From the NCBI RefSeq assembly GCF_050624435.1, contig NC_134546.1, positions 12,051,001 to 12,115,000 of the forward strand: a stretch of DNA of 64,000 nt, read 5' to 3'. How positions within the stretch are numbered: position 1 is the stretch's first letter; each line of letters begins with the position of its first letter. Made by a program: the position numbers and the translations under genes. Shown piece after piece: positions 1-12,496 of the stretch. Under the pieces are notes generated by a model. That model ran no database searches and was not told the origin of the DNA. It saw only the letters and a list, made by a program, of their open reading frames with translations. Source of the stretch: Tenrec ecaudatus (taxonomy: Eukaryota > Chordata > Mammalia > Afrosoricida > Tenrecidae).

Positions 1-1010
1 GCTCTGACCTTTGCTTCTGTCATGACATTTCCCTCCCAGACTCCATCCTCCTACCTCCCTCTTATAAAGGCCCTGGTGCAGCTGGGAGACAAAGGGGGTG
101 TCTAGCGTCACCCCTGTGTGTCACAACGTTTCCACTCCTCAGCTGGCTGCTCTTTGGGCCATTTTGGGCTAGTGGTGAGAGTGGGCACCTGGTGGGTTTG
201 AGTTAAGGCAACTAGACAATCCCTCCTTGGTGTTGTCAGCTGGATTTTGCCATTGTAAAAGCTGGCACTTTCCGGCATGGAGCTTAGGTGGCTCCTTGGA
301 GAGCAGCCCCTCATTGAGGATGTCTTGCAAGCAGCTCTCTGGATGCTCCTCCACTCTGGCGGGATCCTGACCCCTGCAATCCCGAGGAACGAGCTGATTT
401 AGCTCCCCACTGCAGGGCTTGTTTTCTCCTCTAGGAGGCACTATTGGACAAGCCCTGGAGAGGATGCAAGTAAACTTTCTCAGCCGGGTACTTCACCTCT
501 GGCACAAACACAGCATCTTTGTTCTCATAAACCTATGCTGCCAGGCCAACACCCACACTCCCACCTCTAGGAGAACAACCGTCTCTTGACCTTAAGGCTT
601 CCTAGGTGAATGGCAGACATCAGTTCAACTATGCCCCCCTCCCCATGCTGCCGAGACAGAGCGACAGCCCCTGGGTTCCCATAGAGCAATCTCACTGGCC
701 TAGAGATAAAAGACAGCTTGGCAGACACCCTCATTTAGCTCCTTCCACCTCAGGGCGACGAGACTCACAGCCCTGCTCCCTCCAAAGAAACCCTCTAGTC
801 ACACCTCCTCTTTCCCCATGATTGTGCGCGTTCTCTCTGAGGTAAGGTTTTTAAGAGTTCTGCCAATGGTTCGGGCACACCTGTTTGTGCAAATTCTATG
901 GGATGGTTAATCTAACAACTCACTTGGGCCTCTGCACTCTGCTACCTTAGGGTGCCATGGTAACAATGTTATTTCCTGTTTGGTTTGCTAATAAACTCAC
1001 ATGGGGTCCT
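1..1010. other. No gene recognised; left flank
   Basis: I see no exon, RNA gene or clear repeat here. The open frames are short and overlap on both strands. An AATAAA lies near 990 and the stretch before it could be a diverged LTR, but I could not match it to a family. Confidence 0.4.
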
Positions 1011-1016
1011 GCGGGT

Positions 1017-1130
1017 GTAGTAGTGCACAGGCCCTGGGCGACCACGTGGAAACATTCTACCAGGTTTGAGCCCAGCAGCCGCTCTGTGGGAGAAGGAGGT
1101 GGCAGTCTACATCCATGAAGATGACGGCTG
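1017..1130 (+). mobile_element. AfroSINE-like fragment
   Basis: The segment reads like the middle of the SINE: a 'tttgagcccagcagccgctc' box-B-like stretch, then 'gtgggagaaggaggtggcag' and a partial spacer. The 3' tail is missing; a TG microsatellite follows after a short gap. Confidence 0.6.
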
Positions 1131-1166
1131 TGGGTACCCATGGCACACCATGCCCTCTAGTGTTGC

Positions 1167-1184
1167 TGTGTGTGTGTGTGTGTG
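1167..1184 (+). repeat. (TG)n microsatellite
   Basis: Nine uninterrupted TG units, directly 3' of the SINE fragment. Confidence 0.95.
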
Positions 1185-1379
1185 GGGCGGTTGACTCTAC
1201 TGCAGTGGGTTTGCTTTAATTTGGGTTTACTGGGGATGGCTACTGGATTGGTGTTTAGGGAAGGCCTTTCTGGAAAGATGCCATCTAAGCCAAGAGCCAC
1301 GTGGGTGGGGGTGGTGATGAGTGGGTGGGGGCGGAATACAGCCAATCATAGCCAAAGCTGGTTGAAATAGCATGCTACC

Positions 1380-1720
1380 CAGAGGAAACAGCAAGTGCAA
1401 AGGCCCTCAGGCAAGTGTGGCACAGTGTAGCATTGTCAGAGAGCTAGTGTGAGTAGGGCCAATTGAAGGAGGGAGTGGTAGGAGTTGAGGTCACTGTGGT
1501 GAGGGGGGCCCAGGTTACAGCTGGAATAAAAAAGACTTGACTTTTACCCTCTATGGGAGAGGAACCCATTGGTGGGTTTTGAATAAGGTGGTGGCATGAT
1601 TTTATTGCAGCTGATTTCTGCTTTTAGAGGGCCAGGGCAGAAGCAGGGAGACCAGTTAGTAAGACAGGTCTGGTGTGGAGGGCCATTCCTCCCTAGTTAT
1701 CAGTGCTAGGAGGCAGTCAA
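1380..1720 (+). repeat. Ancient mammalian interspersed repeat, unnamed
   Basis: The run 'gcaagtgcaaaggccctcag', then 'gagtggtaggagttgaggtc', then 'cccattggtgggttttga' and 'gcagggagaccagttagtaa' has the order of a repeat that is widespread in placental genomes. I recognise the phrase order but not its family name. It is heavily diverged and not coding. Confidence 0.45.
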
Positions 1721-2028
1721 TTTCCCAAGCCTCCTCTTCTACAGGGGTCAATCAAAAGTATTCCCACTAGGATTCTACTGTGTACCTGTGCCTGCTTAGG
1801 CCCAACAAAACACATCTCTGCGATCAGTGAGTGACTGCTGACAAGTTCTGTCAGTAGCACACTTGTCTTCGTCTTTGTGAAAAGATGTCCAATCAAATGG
1901 CTCCAAGAGGATCTGCCGGGCCAGTGAAATGCAAGGCAGGGAGGTCAGCTCAGAGGGATTTGAACTTTTTTGTTTTGAAAGTTTCCAAAGGGTCATCATG
2001 ATAGATTTTCTCAAAGGATGCAAGGTGA
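1721..2028. other. Unique-looking sequence
   Basis: Nothing recognised. It forms the 5' flank of the L1 insertion whose TSD starts at 2029. Confidence 0.4.
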
Positions 2029-3253
2029 TCATGGAGGCCTCTTTTAAAAAAAATCATTTTATTGGGGGCTCATACAACTTTTATCACAATCCATACACAC
2101 ATCAATTGTGTAAACCACAATTGTACACTCATTGCCCTCATCATTCCCAAAACATTTGCTCACCACTTAAGCCCTTGGCATCAGCTCCTCATTTTTCTCC
2201 CTCCTTCCTCACTCCCCTCTCCCTCATGAACCCTTGATAATTTATAAATTATTATTTTGTGCTGTCTTACACTGTCTGATGTTTCCCTTCACCCACTTTT
2301 CTGTTGTCTGTCCACTAGGAAGGAGGTTTTATGATTGTTTTAATCGGTTCCCCCTTTCCACTCCACCCTTCCCCCACCCTCCCGGTATCACCACTCTCAC
2401 CACTGGTCCTGAAGGGATAATCTGTCCTGGATTCCCTGTGTTTCAAGTTCCTATCTGTACCAGTGTACTTCCTCTGGTCTAGCCAGATTTGTAAGGTAGA
2501 ATTGGGATCATGATAGTGGGGGGTGGGGTGGGAAACATTTAGGAATTAGAGGAAAGTTGTATGTTTCATCGTTGCTACACTGTACTCTGAATGGCTCGTC
2601 TCCTCTCTATGACTCTTCCGTAAGGGGATGTCCAGTTGCCTACAGATGGGCTTTGGGTCCCCAATTTGCACTCCCCCTCATTCACAATGATATGATTTTT
2701 TTTTGTTATTTGATGCCTGATACCTGATCCCTTCAACACCTCATGATAAAACAGGCTGGTGTGCTTCTTCCATGTGGGCTCTGTTGCTTCTAAATTAGAT
2801 GGTCGCTTGTTTACCTTCAAGTCTTTAAGGCCCCAGATGCTATATTGTTTGATAGTCTGACACCATCAGCTTTCTTCACTGCATTTGCTTATGTACCCGC
2901 TTTGTCTTCATCGATTGTGTCGGGAAGGTGAAAATCATGGAATGCCAGTTTAATAGAACAAAATATTATTGCATTGAGGAAGTACTTGAGGCCTAATGTC
3001 CATCTGCTACCTTAATACTAAACCTATAAATATATGCACATAAATCTTTTCCCCATCCTCATATACAAATATATTTATATATGTACATGCCTTTATCTAG
3101 ATCTCTATAAATGCCATTTGCCTCCTAGCTCTTTCCTCAATTTCATTTGACTTTCCTCTATCATGTTCAGCTTTCATTTGGTTTTCAGTAATTCCTCTAG
3201 GCTATAGTACTCTTGATCACGCCCTACCAGGCCTCATGGAGGCCTCTTTTAAA
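2029..3253 (-). mobile_element. 5'-truncated L1 (3' UTR only) with 20-bp TSD
   Basis: This is an antisense copy of the same L1 3' UTR that ends at 12509. It starts at the A-tail (T-rich on the + strand near 2049) and runs back through the 'ggctcatacaacttttatca' end. It is truncated at 3233 and corresponds to the sense L1 from about 11325 onward. The flanks carry an exact direct repeat, TCATGGAGGCCTCTTTTAAA, at 2029-2048 and 3234-3253; its last A's may merge with the tail. It holds no coding sequence. Confidence is high because both the repeat identity and the TSD are visible. Confidence 0.93.
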
Positions 3254-4030
3254 TAAGTTTGAAGCAAAGGGAAAAAAAAAAAACTACATTAGTGCCAAAA
3301 AGGCCAGGACAGTTGTATCAAGGCATTTTTTCTTTTTCCATCAGGGCAATGCACCGGCAAGGGCCTTTCTAGGATAATTTCACTGGGAAATCTTACTCCA
3401 TCCACCTAAAGGATTTCTTCTTGTCCCCGGAGCTCAAAGAACATTTAAGAGGAACACGCCTCCAGTCCTGTGAGGATGCCCAAACTCCCGTTCTGACGTG
3501 GTGACCATCAGAGAGCATGCAGTTCTTTGCGGAAGGGTTAGAGCAATTCCACCTGCAGAAGGGCATTGAGCTCAATGGAGGCTGTGTTTAGAAACTGACT
3601 CTACATTGTGATTGTTCTGCTGAATATTTTAAAAATGTGAAATGATTTTTAAAGTTTAAGCTAACTTGCTTAATAAGCTTAGTGAGGGATTTTGCTTCTC
3701 TTGTAGCGATAATTTTGGCCTTACCTCCTATTATGCGTGGCCCTGTGACTAGCTACAACCAGTGGGATCCACGCTCCTGCAAAGCAGGTGTGTGCTCTGG
3801 TCACCTTTTCCCCTTCCCTCAGCTGGGACTGGGTGAAGTGTAGGAACTGAAAGGCAGCGTAGTGGCTGGAGCCGGGTCTTGCTGGGAAAGGGATTACGGA
3901 AAGGGGAGGGTTAGAAACATGCTATGGAGAGTCCTGTGTAGAAGGAACATTTGGGCTGGAGTTATTGGCAGAGGGGTAACTCGGTCCCAGAATCCCTTTA
4001 AAAGGCCTGCCTTCCAAACCCCCTCCCGGC
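3254..4030. other. No gene recognised
   Basis: An AT-rich start grades into mixed sequence. There is no convincing ORF with flanking splice sites and no repeat I can name. Confidence 0.35.
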
Positions 4031-4032
4031 AA

Positions 4033-4212
4033 AACAAACTCAAACGCACTGCCCATGAGTCGGTTCCACTCACAGCGACCCTAGAGGCCAGAACAGAACT
4101 GTCCCCTGGGTTTCTGACCCAGTAACTGCTTCCAGCAGTAGAAAGCCTCCTCTTTCTCCCGAGGAGTGGCTGACTTCTGACTTGGTGCGTGTAACTCACC
4201 ACGCCATCGGTG
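4033..4212 (-). mobile_element. AfroSINE-like element
   Basis: Antisense copy. It starts with the tail ('gcccatgagtcggttccact'), then the 'cagaacagaactgtcccctg' block, then 'tctttctcccgaggagtggc', and ends near the head at 'gtgtaactcaccacgcc'. It is full length or nearly so and moderately diverged. Confidence 0.85.
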
Positions 4213-4254
4213 GTCTGTCCTAAGACAGAGGATGAACAATCCACCAAGCCCGTC

Positions 4255-4345
4255 CCACCTGCCCTCCAGTTGCTGCGGCGTCCAGTCTGACTCCTGGAGA
4301 CCCCGTGCGTCTCAAAAGGGGTCGCAGGGGGTTCTCTCCTGCTTT
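4255..4345 (-). mobile_element. Possible SINE/RTE-tail fragment
   Basis: The stretch 'gtccagtctgactcctggag' followed by 'accccgtgcg' resembles the shared tail of the SINE and RTE LINE family. The rest has decayed beyond recognition. Confidence 0.35.
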
Positions 4346-4616
4346 TCAATTCCATGAAATGCTTGGTGAAAACACACACCGCAATACCGCTCCCACCCCA
4401 GCTTCCAGGCCGGGCAACCAGGGACATTGGGTTCGCTCCTCACGAGGTCTCCACAAGCTCCTCCCTTCTGTCCCACTGTTTCACTTCCACTTACTGCAAG
4501 GCCCGCCCCTCCGCTTTCTTCTCCCGGCTGCACATGGGAGCAAAGTGGTCTTGAAACAGAGCATAACAGATCAAAGACACAAATCTGACTTGAACAAAGT
4601 TAAAAACATTTGTCTA

Positions 4617-4975
4617 TAGAGCCTCCCTTTGATGCCAGCTGGACCTGATCTGGTTTCCCGAATTTTCTGTATTTTTGGTTTCTATTGTTTTGTTTGTTCC
4701 TATGAAGGTGTACCTCAGAGGTGTTATGTCGTTGGAGGTCACTCTCTTGAAGCTGTGTTATATGCTTTTCTGTATAAGAAACCCAGAGAGGATCAATCTA
4801 TAGGGAGAGAGGGGTGAAGGGGAGATGATGTGAAGGAGTCCATGTAGAAAAAGAAAGTTTGGAAATGGATTGTGGCAGCAATTGTACAATTACACTTGAC
4901 GTGATTGAACTATGGAATGATATGATCTATGTATTAAATCCTAGTTAAGACTAAATTAAAAAAATAGCTACTGAC
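4617..4975 (+). mobile_element. Older L1-lineage 3' end
   Basis: It ends in 'gattgaactatggaatgata', then 'tgtattaaatcc' and an A-rich tail. The same end occurs antisense at 13064 onward, and both copies share a peptide-like stretch AGPDL(V/A)S. The antisense copy continues into sequence homologous to the L1 3' UTR seen elsewhere in the window, so this is probably an older subfamily of that L1. Confidence 0.55.
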
Positions 4976-5639
4976 ACTTTGGTCTCACACAACACAATTT
5001 TTCTTTTATTATAAACAAACCTAGCACTCAAGGGTGATGGCCTTTGCCCTGTGGACAAGGCTGTTAGATATTTAGTTAAAAGGTTACATTCAGGGGATAG
5101 TTTAAATGTAAGATTTCAAGACTAAATCAGGGTCCAAGACTCAGGGACTCCTTCAGCTTCAGTAGGTTGGCTAAATCTGGATTCCTTAAGAGTCTGAAGT
5201 TTTGTTCCTTTGCCTCCTTTTAATCAGGATTTCACTCTTTTTTTTTCTTGATCCGAACATTCAATTATGGTAGCCAGGCATCATCGAGTTCTTCTGGTTT
5301 CAAGGTGAAGGAAACAGAGGTTTCTGTTGACAAATCTGGTCCTTAAATCCAGTTCCTTCTCTTATCTTGAGTTTCCTTTTGGCCTCTGTCAGTTTATTGA
5401 ACTAGAAACAATGCGATCCTTGGTTCATGTACCAGCAGGCTCGTGCACAGTGGACAAATGTCAGGGAAGTTGCCAGAATAAGAAAGACCAGGGAGAAGGA
5501 CAGAGCATTGTACTTCTAAAAAAGTCACCGAATGAAAACATCATAGCAGCAGAACATGTCTGATACAAGGCCAGAAAATTAGTCCCTCAGGGAGGAAAGC
5601 ACTCAACATAGAACTGGGGAAGACACAACAAAGAAGTCA
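4976..5639. repeat. Unclassified repeat-like block, perhaps RTE 5' end
   Basis: No gene seen. The part from about 5260, with 'tttattgaactagaaacaat', 'aggctcgtgcacagtggaca' and 'ttagtccctcagggaggaaa', resembles my recollection of the 5' leader of the afrotherian RTE/BovB LINE. That link is from memory and unproven. The left half is unassigned. Confidence 0.35.
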
Positions 5640-5640
5640 T

Positions 5641-6147
5641 CTGCAACAATAGTGAGAGAATTCTTGGAGGAAAACATCCCCAGTTTAATGAATGAAAACC
5701 AGGCAACCATTTAGGAGGCTGAAAGAACACCAGCTAGACTGAATCATAAGAAGTCACGAAGGCACATACAAGGAGAAAATCATGAGAGCAGTTAGGGAAA
5801 AACAAGCATTCATATCTAAAGGTTCTCAAATAAGAATATGCTCAGGCCTATCAGCAGAAACTATGAAGAAGAGGAGAGAGTAGAGCAACATATGCCAAAA
5901 ATTGAAGGAAAACAACGCAAACCCAAGAATACTCTACCCAGTCAAATTATCGATCAAGGTAGACGGAGAAGTAAGAGTCTTCCAAGACAAAGAAAAACTC
6001 AAAGAATATGTTAGAAAAAACCCAGTCCCACAAAAGATCCTTTCTGACCCAGTATGGGCAGAAGAACAACACTCACCAAGCATAAATAAGAGACTGCCAC
6101 ACAGAACCACCTCACCCAGAGGGAAACAAAGAGAAAACAGACCTTAA
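5641..6147 (+). pseudogene. L1 ORF1 remnant (C-terminal half)
   Basis: Translation gives fragments such as IREFLEEN and PRILYPVKLSIKVDGEV, followed by a DKEKLKEYV segment. These match the L1 ORF1 protein from late RNA-recognition domain to the C-terminal domain; the protein is a trimeric RNA-binding chaperone for L1 RNA. The coiled coil and N-terminus are missing. A TAG at 5881-5883 lies in the frame of the last block, and frame changes occur further upstream. The open part 5902-6147 is therefore a relic, not a gene. Confidence 0.85.
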
Positions 6148-6187
6148 GTTAGCATTGGTTTAAGGATGGAAAGAAGTCAAGAATGAT

Positions 6188-6210
6188 ACACACACACACA
6201 CACACACACA
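6188..6210 (+). repeat. (CA)n microsatellite in L1 inter-ORF spacer
   Basis: About 11 CA units between the ORF1 remnant and ORF2. Confidence 0.95.
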
Positions 6211-6293
6211 TGCACAACACACTAGTAAGAAAGGAAGGTAGGAGAACACCCAATACAAAAGGTATAAGATGACATCACAGAGCCTGCAGATAG

Positions 6294-9200
6294 AGATAAT
6301 AACTCTGAATATCAATGTCCTGAACTCAGGCCTTAAAAGAGTGAAACTAGCAGACTGGCTTAGAAAACACAATCCATCAATCTGATGCCAACAGGAGACA
6401 CATCTCAATGCTACAGACAAAAATAGACTGAGAATCAAAGGCTGGAGAAAGGTATACCAAGCAAACAGCACTTCAAAAAAAGCAGGGGTTGCAATCCTAA
6501 TCTTGGATAAAATTGACTTCAAAGTGCAAACCATGAGAAGAGATAAGGAGGGACACTATATAATGCTCAAAGGAATGGTAGACAAAGAACCACTAAGCAT
6601 TGTAAACATATATTCCCCGAATGAGAGACCTGCTGAATATGTCAACCAAACACTCCAAAAGATGAAAAAAGAAACCACAGCCTCAACAATAACAGTGGCT
6701 GACTTCAATACACTGCTCTCTGAGAAAGATGGATCACAGGGAAAGAAACTCAACAAGGAGGCTAGAGATCTAAATACTACAATTAGACTATTTGTCCTGA
6801 TAGATATTTACAGAGCTTTTCATCCAAATATAAAGAAATCACATTCTTTTCAAGCCTGCATGGCACACATTCGAAGGTAGACACATGCTGGGGCATAAGG
6901 CGAATCTACATAAATTTAAGATCATGGATATCATACAGACCTATCTCTCTGACCACTGTGCCATAATGCTGGAAATCAGCAAAAGGAAGACGAAGAAAAA
7001 AAGAGCAAACAATTGGAGGATGAATAACTCTCTATTGCAAAAGGAGTGCATACTGGCACAGATCACAGATGAAATTAGGAAATTTCTAGACACCAACGAG
7101 ACTGAGAACACGATGTACTAAAACTTATGGGACACAGCAAAGGCTGTTATCAGAGGAAGTTTCATAGCAATACATGCACACCTGAAAAAGGAAGAGAGAC
7201 TATGATTGATATGCTGGCACAAAATTTACAACAACTAGAGCAGAGTCAGCAGTGCAGGACAATCCCACTAATAGCAAAAGAAAAAATAAAAATCAGGGCT
7301 GAGATTCAGGAGAGGGAAAATAAGAAAACTATGGGAAAATTAATGCTGCTAAAAGTTGGTTCTTTGAAAGGATAAATAGAATTGACAGACTGCTGGCAAA
7401 CCTAACCAAAGAAAGGAGGGACCAAATTTCAAGAGCAAGAATGAGGGTACATTATAACAGACCCTAACGAAATCAAAAGAATAATTACACAGCACTATGA
7501 AGGATTGTACTTCAATGAATTCAACAACTTGGAAGACTTGGACAAATTCTTGGAAAAACAATTCCTCCCTAGACTATCCCCAAAGGACATAAAGAATCTC
7601 AACAGACCCATAGCAATAGACAGAAATAGACAAGGTTATCAAGGGATTACCAACAAAAAATCCCCTGGACCAGATGGCTTCACAGGAGAATTCTACCAAG
7701 CATTTAGGGAAGAACTAACATCAATCCTACACAAACTCCTCTAGAACATAGAAAAAGATGGCAAATGCCCGAACTCCTTCTATGAAGCTAATATAACTCT
7801 GATTCCAAAACCGGACATAGATCTTACAAGAATTGGGAACTACAGACCAATATCCCTAGTGAACCTCGATGCAAAAATCCTTAACAAAATACTGGCCAAT
7901 AGAATACAAAAGTATATAAAACAAATAATTTACCATGACCAAGTAGGATTCATACCATGGATGCAGGGATGATTCAACATATGAAAGATCATTAGTATCA
8001 TTCGCCACATTGACATGAAAATTATAAGAACCACATGATAATATTGATAGATGCAGAAAAAGCATTCGATAACATCCAACACCAATTCCTGTTTAATACA
8101 CTTGAGAAGATAGAAATGGAAGGAAAATTCCTCGAGACAATACAAGCTATATATGAAAAACCAACAGTCAACGTGGTAGTCAATAGAGAAAAGACGAACA
8201 CAATCCCACTGAAAAGGGAGACCAGACAAAGATGCCCCTTGTCCCCACTCTTGTTTAACATGATACTGGTTGTTTTAGCTAACAATAGAAGGCAAAGAAA
8301 AGACATCAAAGGCATTCGTCTGGGGAAGGAAGAGGTGAAACTATCATTATTTGCAGATTATATGATATTATATATGGAAAATCCCAAAAGCTCCACAAGC
8401 GGAGTACTGGAAGCAATAAAGGAGTTTGGTAGAATGACGGGATACAAGGTCAACAAACAGAATTCCATTGGACTTCTATACACATCAGATAAGACCACAG
8501 AAGAGGAGATATAAAAGGTGGGTGGTACCCTTCACAATAGCCAAGCACAAATAGAAAGATCTAGGGATATACCTGACTAAAGGAACAAAAGATCTATATG
8601 AGGAAAACTACAGAACACTATTACAAGAAACCAAGAGTGACCTCAACAAATGGAAGAATATCCATGCTCATGGATTGGAAGACTCAATATAGTAAGATGT
8701 CAGTTCTACCCAAGGCACTATATAAGTTGTGTTTTTTTAAACATTTTATTAGGGGCTCATACAACTCTTATCACAATCCATACATATACATACATCAATT
8801 GTATAAAGCACATCTGTACATTCTTTGCCCTAATCATTTTCTTTTTTTTCTCCTCTTTTCTTTTTTTACATTTTATTAGGCACTATATAAGTTTAATGCA
8901 ATCCCAATACAATTACCCTCATCTTTCTTCAAAGAAATGGAAAAACTTGTTACCAACTTCATATGGAGAGGGAAGAAGCCCAGAAATAGCAGAGAACCCC
9001 TCAAGAAGAAGGGAGTGGGAGGGCTTGCTTTATCTGACTTTTGCACATATTATACAGTCACACTTGTGAAAACCACATGGTATTGGTACAACAACAGATA
9101 CTCAGACCAATGGAAAAGAACTGAAAACCCAGAAATAAAATCATCAGCGTACAGACAACTGATCTTTGATAAGGGCCCAAAAAATATCCAATGGGAAGCA

Positions 9201-10224
9201 GATGCCCTCTTTAACAAGTAGTGGTGGAAAAAATGGATATCTACCTGCAGAAAAATGAAGCAGACCCGTATCTCACTCCATGCACAAAGAATAAACTCAA
9301 GGTGGATCACAGACTTTGAAGTTAAACCCCAAACTCTTAGGGCCATCAATGATGGAATTGGGACCAACTTGAGAACTTTGGCATAGGGAATACATAGACA
9401 ATCAGAAATTGGGACGGACACAAATACAGAGGAGGCACAAATTGACAAATGGGATATACTGAAGATAAAACACCTGTGTACATCGAAAGAATTTACCAAG
9501 AGAGTAACAAGAGAGCCCACAGACTGGGAAAACATCTTTAGCAACGACATATCAGACAAAGGTTTTATTACTAAAATCTACAATACTCTGCTAGCTTTCA
9601 AAAAGAAATACACTAATTGCCCACTGAGAAGGTGGGCAAAGGACCTGAACAGAAGCTTCACAGGGACAGAAATCTGAATGGCCAACAAACATATGAGAAA
9701 ATGTTCCTGATCTTTAACCATAAGAGAAATGCAAATTAAAACAACAACGAAGTACCACCTAACACCTGCAAAGATAGCCCAATTAAAAAAATCAGAAAAC
9801 AACAAGTGTTAGAGGGGCTATGGGGAGACAGGAATTCTCATCCACTGCTGGTGGACCTGTAGATATGTACAGCCACTATGGAAATCAATCTGGTGATATC
9901 AAAAACAGATGGAAATTGAGCTACCATATGACTCAGCAATCTCCTTACTGGGCATATAGCCAGAGGAGGCAAGAAACAAACCACGGCCAGACATCTGTGC
10001 TCCAATGTTCATTGCGGCATAGTTCAAAATTGCAAGGAGTTGGAAACAACCCAAATGTCCATCAACTGACGATTGGATTAAAAAACTGTGGTACATACAT
10101 ACAATGGAGTACTACGTATTGCTAAAAAGCAGTGATGAACATATGAAGCACATTGCTGGATGGGAAGAACTGGAGGAAATCATGCTAAGTGAAGTAAGCC
10201 AAGCACAAAAGGACAAGTACAACA
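6294..10224 (+). pseudogene. L1 ORF2 (endonuclease-reverse transcriptase), dead
   Basis: All L1 ORF2 domains are present in order. Endonuclease: near ITLNIN, QETHL around 6388, (V)ADFN near 6700, and SDH near 6950. Reverse transcriptase: SPGPDGFTGEFYQ near 7660, NYRPISL near 7840, and a palm motif reading FADY near 8350. The Cys-rich end HCWWTC lies near 9845, and the C-terminus SEVSQAQKDKY ends near 10215. The intact protein nicks DNA and primes reverse transcription. Here TGA at 6383-6385, several later stops and frame changes break it, and the second palm aspartate has become Tyr. A 149-bp antisense insert splits it at 8729. It is an ordinary fossil LINE coding region. Confidence 0.93.
8729..8877 (-). 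mobile_element. Short antisense L1 3'-end insertion in ORF2
   Basis: The insert begins with a T-run followed by 'cattttattaggggctcata', the reverse of the L1 3' end. It is bounded by AGGCACTATATAAGTT at 8713-8728 and 8878-8893, a 16-bp TSD. Near its far edge a second T-run followed by 'acattttattagg' repeats the first junction. The host L1 must be older than this insertion. Confidence 0.92.
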
Positions 10225-12496
10225 TAAATCCCCTGAGGTAAGCTTTAAAAAAAATGCAAAAGGGGCATAGGGAAAAAGCTACAGTATACAAACATTCCTG
10301 GGGTAAGGACCAGGTAGTATGGCAGGGGCCAGACCAAATCCAGGGATACATATGGTAGCCAACTAAAATTAGGTGGTGGGGGATGTGGAGGGGAGAGGAG
10401 GAAAAAATTAAAAAGAAATGGGTAGCGGGGGTACAGGACACTAACCCACCCAAGGGGAGGGTATTGTTAATATCTCCACAGGGAAAGAGTTAGCATACTT
10501 CAACCCGGTGCTCCACGATGTGAATGCAACATGCCGGCATGGAGTAGGGAACCAGTGGAGAGGTCTGAGGGACCAACCCCAGTCCCAGCTACATGGACAC
10601 CTGCCCCTCCCCCCAGAAGAATTTATTTCAGAGGACAGCACTGAATCTGCAGCTCTGGGAGAGGGACATGTCTGGTTAGAGTACACTGGAGAAAATGAAG
10701 GGGAAAGAAGAGAGAGTGGAGCACATCCTGGCCCACTAAGCCTTGAGGATGATATCTCCACTCAGAGCAGCCAATCAACAGAGAAGACCATATGGCCCTC
10801 ACCGACCCATAGTCCTACAGGGGACAACACTGGAGACACAGTGTGGGAATTCTGCCCGTTCTGATCTCACCACACTGAGGTAAAACACTGAGTGCATGGA
10901 ACAGAACAGTAAGGGGAACAGAACAACGAAGTCCCCAGGGAATATAAAAAATAGACTTTGGGGCCAGGGCTTGGTGTCCCAGCAGAACCGACTGGAAAAC
11001 ACTCTTAAAGGTCAACAAACAGTCCTTGAACTAACTACAAGCTTATTTTGTTTTTCATTGGCTCGTTGGTGGTGCTGTTCTTGTGTTGTTTTATTTTGTT
11101 GTTTAGTTTTGCTCTGTCTTATTTTTTGTGCATGTTATTATCTCCACAGGTCTGTCTAAAGATTTGCTGGATGATCAATCTGGAAGAGAAAACAATGGGA
11201 CCGACAGTTCTGGGGGAACATGGGAGAGGGGGAGGTGGGGGGGGGGAAGGAAGTGGTGTTAACAAACCCAGGGACAAAGGAACAACAAGTGATTCAAATC
11301 AGTGGTGAGGAGGGTGTAGGAGGCCTGGTACGGCATGACCAAGGGTTATGTAACCGAGAGGAATTACTGAGACCCAAATGAAGACTGAGCATGATAGTGA
11401 TAGTGGGACAAGAGGAAAGTCAAAGGAAATAGAGGAGAGAGCTAGGAGGCAAAGGGCATTTATAGAGGTCTAATAAAGGCATGTACATATGTAAATATAT
11501 TTATATATGAGGATGGGGAAATATAACTATGTGCATATATTTATAGATTTAATATTAAGGTAGCAGATGGACATTGGGCCTCCACTCACATAATCCCTCA
11601 ATGCAAGAATACTGTGTTCTATTAAACTGGCATTCTATGATGCCCACCTTCCGATATGATCACTGAAGACAAAGTGGGTACATAAGCAAATGTGGTGAAG
11701 AAAGCTGATGGTATGTGACTATCAAAAGATAAAGCTTCTGGAGTCTTAAAGACTTGAAGGTAAACAAGTGGCCATCTAACTCACAAGCAAAACAGTCCAT
11801 ATGGAAGAAGCACACCAGCCTGTGCGATCATGAGGTGTCAAAGGGATCAGGTATCAGGCATCAAAGAATAAAAATCAAATCATTGTGAATGAGGAGGAGT
11901 GCAGATTGGGGACCCAAGACCCATCTGTAGGCAACTGGACATCCTCTTACAGGAGGTTAGCAGGGAGGAAACCAGCCAGTCAGGGTAGAGTGTAGCAACG
12001 ATGAAACCTATAAATTTCCTCTAGTTCCTAAATGCTTCCTCCCCACTATCATGATCCCAATTCTACCTTACAAATCTGGCTGGACCAGAGGATGTACACT
12101 GGTATAGAGAGGAACTGGAAACACAGGGAATCCAGGACAGATGGTCCCTTCAGTGCCAATGGTGAGAGTGGTAATACCGGGAGGATGGAGGGAGAGTGGG
12201 GTGGAAAGGGGGAACTGATGACAAGGATCTACATATAATCTCCTCCTTGGGGGGTGGGCAACAGAAAAGTGGGTGAAGGGAGACATCGCACAGTGTAAGA
12301 TAAGACAAAATAACAATAATTTACAAATTATCAAGGGTTCATGGGGGTGGGCGGGCAAAAATGAGGAGCTGATACCAAGGGCTCAAGTAGAAATCAAATA
12401 TTTTGAGAATGATGATGGCAACAAATGTACAAATGTGCTTGACACAATGTATGGATGGATGGATTGTGATAAGAGTTGTACGAGTCCCCCATAAAA
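10225..12496 (+). other. L1 3' UTR, about 2.3 kb
   Basis: Non-coding tail of the 5640-12509 L1. It has a purine-rich, G-rich stretch near 11225-11260, a T-rich segment 11040-11140, then the conserved terminal part shared by the truncated copies. Its length is well above the few hundred bases usual for human L1, so it marks a distinct lineage. The open frames inside it are chance. Confidence 0.75.

Noticed and set aside
8035-8514. 159-codon open frame resembling a reverse transcriptase gene
   Set aside because: It is one lesion-free segment of the dead L1 ORF2; flanking segments continue in other frames after stops.
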